Shown here: one piece after another, positions 58,578 to 64,000 of the stretch | Position numbering within the stretch: the first letter of the stretch is position 1 | How the letters are laid out: the number at the start of each line of letters is the position of its first letter | Assembly (NCBI GenBank): GCA_023052935.1 | Contig: CM041292.1 | Location: 136,228,951-136,292,950, forward strand | Direction: 5' to 3' | DNA from: Piezodorus guildinii | Taxonomy: Eukaryota; Arthropoda; Insecta; Hemiptera; Pentatomidae | DNA: 64,000 bases | The notes under the pieces: generated by a model | The model's input: only the letters and a program-made list of their open reading frames with translations | Told to the model about the DNA's origin: nothing | Databases searched by the model: none | Program-made: the position numbers and the translations under genes

Positions 58578-58704
58578 CTTTTTGCGGGACTTGGTTATTT
58601 GGACTCAGGGGACCCTAAAACGTGTATTTCCGTTGAAAACTGGAATTCGAAAATTTTCACGATCGCAATACTTTCCTTACTATATATAGTAAGTGAAAGT
58701 AAAA
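57796..58704 (+). repeat. 0.9-kb repeat family, copy 9 (second of tandem dimer)
   Basis: It begins directly after copy 8 with the same TCTGGTGCGGGCAACACACG and follows it almost base for base, with a shorter CA tract (58545-58575). It ends CTTACTATATATAGTAAG and TGAAAGTAAAA at ~58704. The offset between equivalent positions is 925 bp. High similarity of the two units points to a recent duplication or tandem insertion. Confidence 0.93.
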
Positions 58705-59560
58705 TACAGTATCATAATTTTTTTGTAGTTCCTTATTCCATTTCCTCTAAATAGCAAAGTAATCTGGAAATCCCTTTTACTTAATTTCAATTGATAATTT
58801 AATTTTTAAATCACAATCAGGTTTTAAATCACAAATTCAAATTCTGCTATTGTTTAGGGTATTTTAGAAGGTTTTTGTTTACATTATAAGGTTTTAAAAA
58901 AAATAAGTTTTGCCGGTTCAAAAAACTTGTTATTCCTCTCAGTGAAGAAACAAAAATTGTTAGTCATTTTCAGTGCCTACATGATTTAGTTCGATGGAAT
59001 GAAGTATCTTTAATAATTTTCCTTAATACGCCGTTTTACGGTTACGTATGATTGTAAACGTCCTCCAATTCACTTTCAACTCGCAAAATAACGTAGGAGT
59101 TGAATTATTTTAAATATTAAAGTCTTTAAAGGAATAAATTATAATAATAAACATTTACTAAATGTGGATGAGCTATTAACAATGATCTATAGTAAATCGG
59201 GTCTGATTTAGTAAACCAGTGGAATATCCTTAACGTTAAAAAAATAAAAATGCTTAGGCAAGCGAACCCAAGAGAGTACAATAGGAGCCATAGCGTTAGG
59301 AAAGAAACAGCTTTGAGGGCATTTATTGCTGACTCGGCCCCTGACCGCAGCAGCACCTAACAATCCATGACCTATAACCTTATGCTAATCCTCTCAGTCA
59401 GTAACACTTTAAATGCAAAACTATAATGGCCTTCGGGCAGCAATAATAAACACAATTGCTCTGTATATTTTAACTTTGGAAGATCGTTTACCGACCTAAG
59501 CAATATTATCATTGGTGTTAGAATGTTAAGTAACTCTTAATAGAACCTTAAATTGGAGAT
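58705..59560. other. No gene recognised
   Basis: A+T-rich. The patch 59260-59400 has more even composition but is unassigned. Confidence 0.5.
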
Positions 59561-59761
59561 TACACGAATTATTAAATTGTTATTGATACTTTTTGAGCAT
59601 TGTCTCTGGAAAGTGTATAAAACGTTTGAAAATGATAATTGTTCACATAAGCTAGTAAAATGATGATGAAAGTCAGTTATTACTACAAATAAAAATTTGC
59701 AAGAATTTAATAAGTACTTTTGATAACAACGGCATTAATAACTGGGTTGAAATATGTTATA

Positions 59762-59849
<88 letters not shown>

Positions 59850-60257
59850 AAGAAAGAAAAGTAAATTTTATTCAGGGACTTTCAGTCTCTTAAGAATAAC
59901 ACAAAGTACAACAATTGATCCTTGTGTCAGGAACGGAGAAAAATACATTAAAAAATAATATTAAGAACATACTAATATTATTTATAAAATTAGTAAATAC
60001 GACTGCATTAACGAAATTCGATTACTACTAACATTATTTATAAAACAAGCGAATACAGCGATAGTATTGTATATATATTTATATAGTAATGAACATATGT
60101 GTATGTGGAAATATTATATTATATTATAGAGAGAAAAAAAATGTTGTTTATATATTTGGTCTTGTTTATATATTTGTTGGTAGAGCTCTTCACACACATA
60201 CAGCATATATATAAAATACATGTTTGAGTAATATAATGTATTTAAGGATTCTGTTAT
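59561..60257 (+). repeat. 697-bp tandem duplication, unit 1
   Basis: TACACGAATTATTAAATTGT, ATTGTCTCTGGAAAGTGTAT, GGGACTTTCAGTCTCTTAAG and GATCCTTGTGTCAGG recur in unit 2 with few changes. It includes a (TCTA)n(TA)n microsatellite at 59763-59847 that is much longer than in unit 2. No coding capacity. Confidence 0.92.
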
Positions 60258-60915
60258 TACACGAATTATTAAATAGTTATTGATACTTTTTGAGCATTGT
60301 CTCTGGAAAGTGTATAAAATGTTTGAAAATGATAATTGTTCACGTAAGCTAGTAAAATGATGATTAAAGTCAGTTATTACTACAAATAAAAATTTGCAAG
60401 AATTTAATAAGCACTTTTGATAACAACGGCATTAATAACTGGGTTGAAATATGTTATATATCTATCTATATATATATATACAAAGAAAGAAAAGTAAATT
60501 TTATTCAGGGACTTTCAGTCTCTTGAGAATAACACAAAGTACAACAATTGATCCTTGTGTCAAGCACGGAGAAAAATACATTAAAAACAATATTAAGAAC
60601 AAACTAATATTATTTATAAAATTAGTAAACACGACTACATTAAGGAAATTCGATTACTACTAACATTATTTATAAAACAAGCGAATAGAGCGATAGTATT
60701 GTATATATATTTATATAGTAATGAACATATGTGTATGTGGAAATATTATATTATATTATAGAGAGAAAAAAAATTGTTGTTTATATATTTGGTCTTGTTT
60801 ATATATTTGTTGGTAGAGGTCCTCACACACATACAGCATTACTATATACATATATAAAATACATGCTTGAGTAATATAATGTAAATATAATGCTCAAGCA
60901 TTCTGTTATATCAGC
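60258..60915 (+). repeat. 697-bp tandem duplication, unit 2
   Basis: Follows unit 1 head to tail and ends near ATAATGCTCAAGCATTCTGT. The microsatellite is contracted to ~25 bp (60455-60480). A frame of 70 codons at 60451-60663 runs through the microsatellite and is not credible as a gene. Confidence 0.92.
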
Positions 60916-63379
60916 TATAGATAGATAGATCTTGGGGTACGGATACCTTCTTGGGATAAACTCAGCCTAATTTAACTATTAGGGATAAACCTGGCGATTG
61001 GAGCGTGATATGGGGCCGGTAACGTGCAGACGTTGGCTTTGGAAACAGTATAGCTCATATATGTATATACATACTTTCAGAAAACCTCTTATTATCTGTA
61101 AAACAATATTCTGCAAGATCGCATGACTTAAATGTCCGTCGTACCTACCTTATCATCTATACTTGTAAGTTCGTAAGAAATATAAAAACGTTAAAGCTAT
61201 TGTAATTCCGTTTCGGTGTCTAAATTCACGGAATATATTAAAATAATGATACATTCAAAATTTCAAGAATATTTTGGTGAATTAGGTACCAGTTTTAGTT
61301 CTAAAAAGTTGGAAATAAATTAACCTGTATGATATGAAATTTCATCACTATATAAATTAATTTTCATGACGATGACAGTATCAATTATTGTTAACATGTA
61401 GTTTTAATTGCTTTTCAAAATCATCATTAGCATTACTGATGATTTAAACTTATATTTGATTTATGTCATGTTTATATTTATGTTAGTTAGCGTATTGATT
61501 TTTCTTTAATTAATTATAATCTGTATGATTATCTGAACGGTTTTTGTGTTTAAAGGTAGTAATGTAAGATGATAGAATGAAATTAAATAATTAGGGATTG
61601 AGGCTGTATTACTGATATTAAATTAATGGAATTACATAACGGATTAACATTATGGATGTAAATTTTACGAGAGTTGAGGGTATCGGATCGGTTGGTTGCA
61701 GGTTACTCTCACAAACTCGAGGAGCGCTTGTTAAGGTGACTAGCAACAGTTAAGGGCTCTTCACCTCCGTTTCCGGCGTAGGGCCAACTTTAAAAATAAT
61801 TGTTTAAGAACTTTTCGACAACTCTTTCAAACTTGAAGTAACTTCAACGTCTGATTCTGGCCTAACTTTCAAAGAGGACTCCGTCAAATCCTATCACTGC
61901 CGTAAATTACACGTCTCTGACCTTTAGAGGAGTTTGATGAATTAGTTTAAAACCCTTCAAACACCGTATATAAATAAATTTTACTAACTTTAAAATTTTA
62001 ATAGAATTTAGAATGTTTTCGTGTTCACTTTTTCGTGATCATAGGTTAGATTATCTAGAAAGATGGTGGGAAATTTTCACACATAATAATATTAGTTAAA
62101 AGTTTGATATTGAGTTACACACTATAAACATAATTGTCATTATTAGATATTACCCGTTCCCTACGTCTCGGAAGGTATAGATAAACAATTTTTTTTTTTT
62201 CTTCAAAAATCACTTCTTTATGAACTAAGAACTCTCATATTACTCATTTATACGGCGAGTTAATGTAGCTCATTCGCCCCACCCGCAGACAATATTTTCT
62301 AAGAACATACCTTTATTAAACTATTAACTCACAAAATCATGCCTACATTCACAGTATTCTTCATTTTAAACCCTCAGACCACTCAATTGATACCAGATTG
62401 CGAAATTCAGACCTTGACCTTTCTTCTAATAGAACTAAAACTTTTGATCTTTGCTTTCTGTCTCCTCTTATTCCCTCCGGAATTTCCTACCATCCCATAT
62501 CCAACATGCTGCTTCCTTACCCTACTTTAAATCCCAAATTTCCCAATTCCTTCTGTAATCCCAAATAGAGGGATCAGCATTATGACTTTTCAATTCTATA
62601 TATCTAACATCAAAGAAATGAAAAAAAAACAACAAAAAAACCTGTGTACCACCAAAATTTTAATTTTGTTTTCAATATATTTATTTTTCATTTTGTTAAA
62701 CATAAGATTTTTTTAAGGAGGAAAAATTAAGAAGATTATTTTTTAAATTTATTTATCTCCTCATTTTACCGTTGTAAATAATAATAATGTTTCATTTGTC
62801 TGTTGGCCAGACATATCACATAATTCAACCGTACATCCAGGTTTACTCTTAAAGGACTCAAGACCGAATAATTTTTTTTTTTATTCTATTCTATTCTCAG
62901 ATATATGATATAATGAAAGATCATATTACTTATGAAGCGTAGGATTTCACCATGAGAAAATTCCAAAAGGAACAGAAAAAAAAAATTAACTTAATAAGAG
63001 ATTTCTGTCAAAGAAAAGTGGCTAGATGAAACCTACTATCCAGAGTTTAATGTGCTGCAGTATCCTTAAAAAGTTACAAGGCGAGCATTGTCATGAGCAT
63101 TTCATGTTCAAATAAAACCTCGATTCAATCTAATTTTACAACAAATATGATTATAGATGGTTTCGTGGAAGGAGCTTTAAATTTATTGGTCCCAGTTAGT
63201 ATGTTATTCGTCCCTTTCAGTCCAACCAAATTCTAAACCAGATCTAAGCTGCGAAACCACTTCTGAACGGCGCAATTAGCAACAGAATCGTCACCACATT
63301 AAAGACGCATATTATTTGCTGTTTTGGTCATATGTTATGAATTTTTAAAAAGGAAATCATATGAAAAGGTGGACATTGA
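60916..63379. other. No gene recognised
   Basis: A+T-rich, with one G+C-richer patch at 61680-61930 that matches nothing else in the window. The C-rich stretch 62330-62560 is open for 63 codons but shows no domain. Confidence 0.45.
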
Positions 63380-63990
63380 TAAGACAATTAGAAACACTAA
63401 GACAAAACACTTGCCCACCTAATTTTTATCGACAGCAACAAATACCTCAGACCAATCTGTATGTTACCTAGGACTGACACTCGATCGAAGGATGACTTGG
63501 GGCCCACATGTCAAGATGAAAAGACAGACTCTTAACCACCGATTAAGAGTAACTATACTCTCTTTTATCAAAATCATCAAAATTAAAAAATTAGACAGAA
63601 ACTGAATACATACACATACCTTCTTAAGCCAATATGGACTTACGCTTCACAAATTATTAGTTTCAGCAAAAAAACTCACATACAAAAACTGCAAATAATT
63701 TCAATCCGAAATTTTAAGACTCATAAAAACAGCTTCTTGGTACGTAAACAACAGAACCCTACACACGGACTTACAGCAACCAACAGTTGACCAACGTATA
63801 CGAACACTCTATTCTCGTTTTCACAGTAACTTAACGGAACACAATAGACTGATTAACGACATATCAGTACCTGAAATGCCGGTTAGAAGAAGGCTAAAAC
63901 GAAGCTGGGTGAGGGACCTCCTCTGCTAAATTAAAGCCTTGAAAAGGGTGCTGCTGGGCACTTTACTTCCCATGCCTACCATGTCTGATC
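63380..63990 (+). pseudogene. Jockey-clade LINE, ORF2 C-terminus and start of 3' UTR
   Basis: The plus strand reads TLRQNTCPPNFYRQQQIPQT, then after a shift CYLGLTLDRRMTWGPHVKMK and RQTLNHRLRV, a damaged part, LRLIKTASWYVNNRTLHTDL, QQPTVDQRIRTLYSRFHSNL and VPEMPVRRRLKRSWVRDLLC with a stop at ~63929. These match the Jockey ORF at 14821 (LDKRLTWNPHTRLK, RRLKRQWPRDIL). The 3' UTR (GGTGCTGCTGGGCACTTTAC) is the one seen alone at 10015-10100. The copy is cut by the window end. Confidence 0.85.
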
Positions 63991-64000
63991 TTGCATTTGT

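Noticed and set aside
59126..59356. 76-codon minus-strand frame with hydrophobic stretch
   Set aside because: No homology recognised, no conserved start, and surrounded by repeats; insufficient support.
1..64000. CRISPR array, rRNA genes, bacterial operons
   Set aside because: No regularly spaced repeats, no rRNA signatures and no ribosome-binding-site-led gene clusters; all features are eukaryotic.

Overview
This is a non-coding, repeat-rich piece of an animal nuclear genome, almost certainly an insect. It is strongly A+T-rich, has many (TA)n microsatellites, and carries typical insect transposons: Jockey, CR1/L2-like and RTE-like LINEs, a cecropia-type mariner, a Penelope-like element, a Ty3/gypsy remnant, a widespread insect-type Helitron, a hAT MITE and three tRNA-derived SINE families. 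No sign of bacterial or viral gene organisation was seen. The order of insect cannot be fixed from the sequence; a hemipteran is a guess.

Only one host coding segment is supported: a 148-bp exon at 23422-23569 on the minus strand. It has clean splice sites on both sides and encodes the C-terminal part of a discoidin (F5/8 type C) domain most like insect discoidin domain receptors (Ddr). Everything else is best read as large introns and/or flanking DNA filled by repeats.

Layout. 1-8.1 kb: decayed Jockey and CR1/L2-like fragments, then a three-level nest. A 1.87-kb foldback element sits inside a copy of an abundant ~0.9-kb repeat, a 5'-truncated LINE lies beside that copy's 3' end, and a deleted mariner sits inside the LINE. 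8.1-17 kb: RT relics, an RTE-like element, SINE-C copies, and a young Jockey inserted into an older Jockey. 17.1-20.5 kb: Penelope-like element end with a GIY-YIG domain and a hammerhead-ribozyme motif, then a 0.9-kb repeat copy split by a deleted gypsy element. 20.5-30 kb: the Ddr exon, SINE-A copies and an RTE relic. 30-37 kb: Jockey relic, more 0.9-kb repeats, and a Helitron split by a TTAA-flanked insertion. 38-46 kb: SINEs (one split by a hAT MITE) and a CR1/L2-like LINE with a second decayed copy. 46-64 kb: mostly featureless A+T-rich DNA with an RT relic, inverted Penelope termini, a diverged ~1-kb duplication, a head-to-tail dimer of the 0.9-kb repeat, a 697-bp tandem duplication, and a Jockey 3' end at the window edge.

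The most interesting unexplained component is the ~0.9-kb repeat family: nine copies, roughly a tenth of the window. It has 12-bp subterminal inverted repeats (ACTTTCACTTAC / GTAAGTGAAAGT), an internal (CA)n tract, a 3' palindrome and a tandem dimer. This architecture resembles non-autonomous Helentrons (DINE/HINE type), but the assignment is inference.
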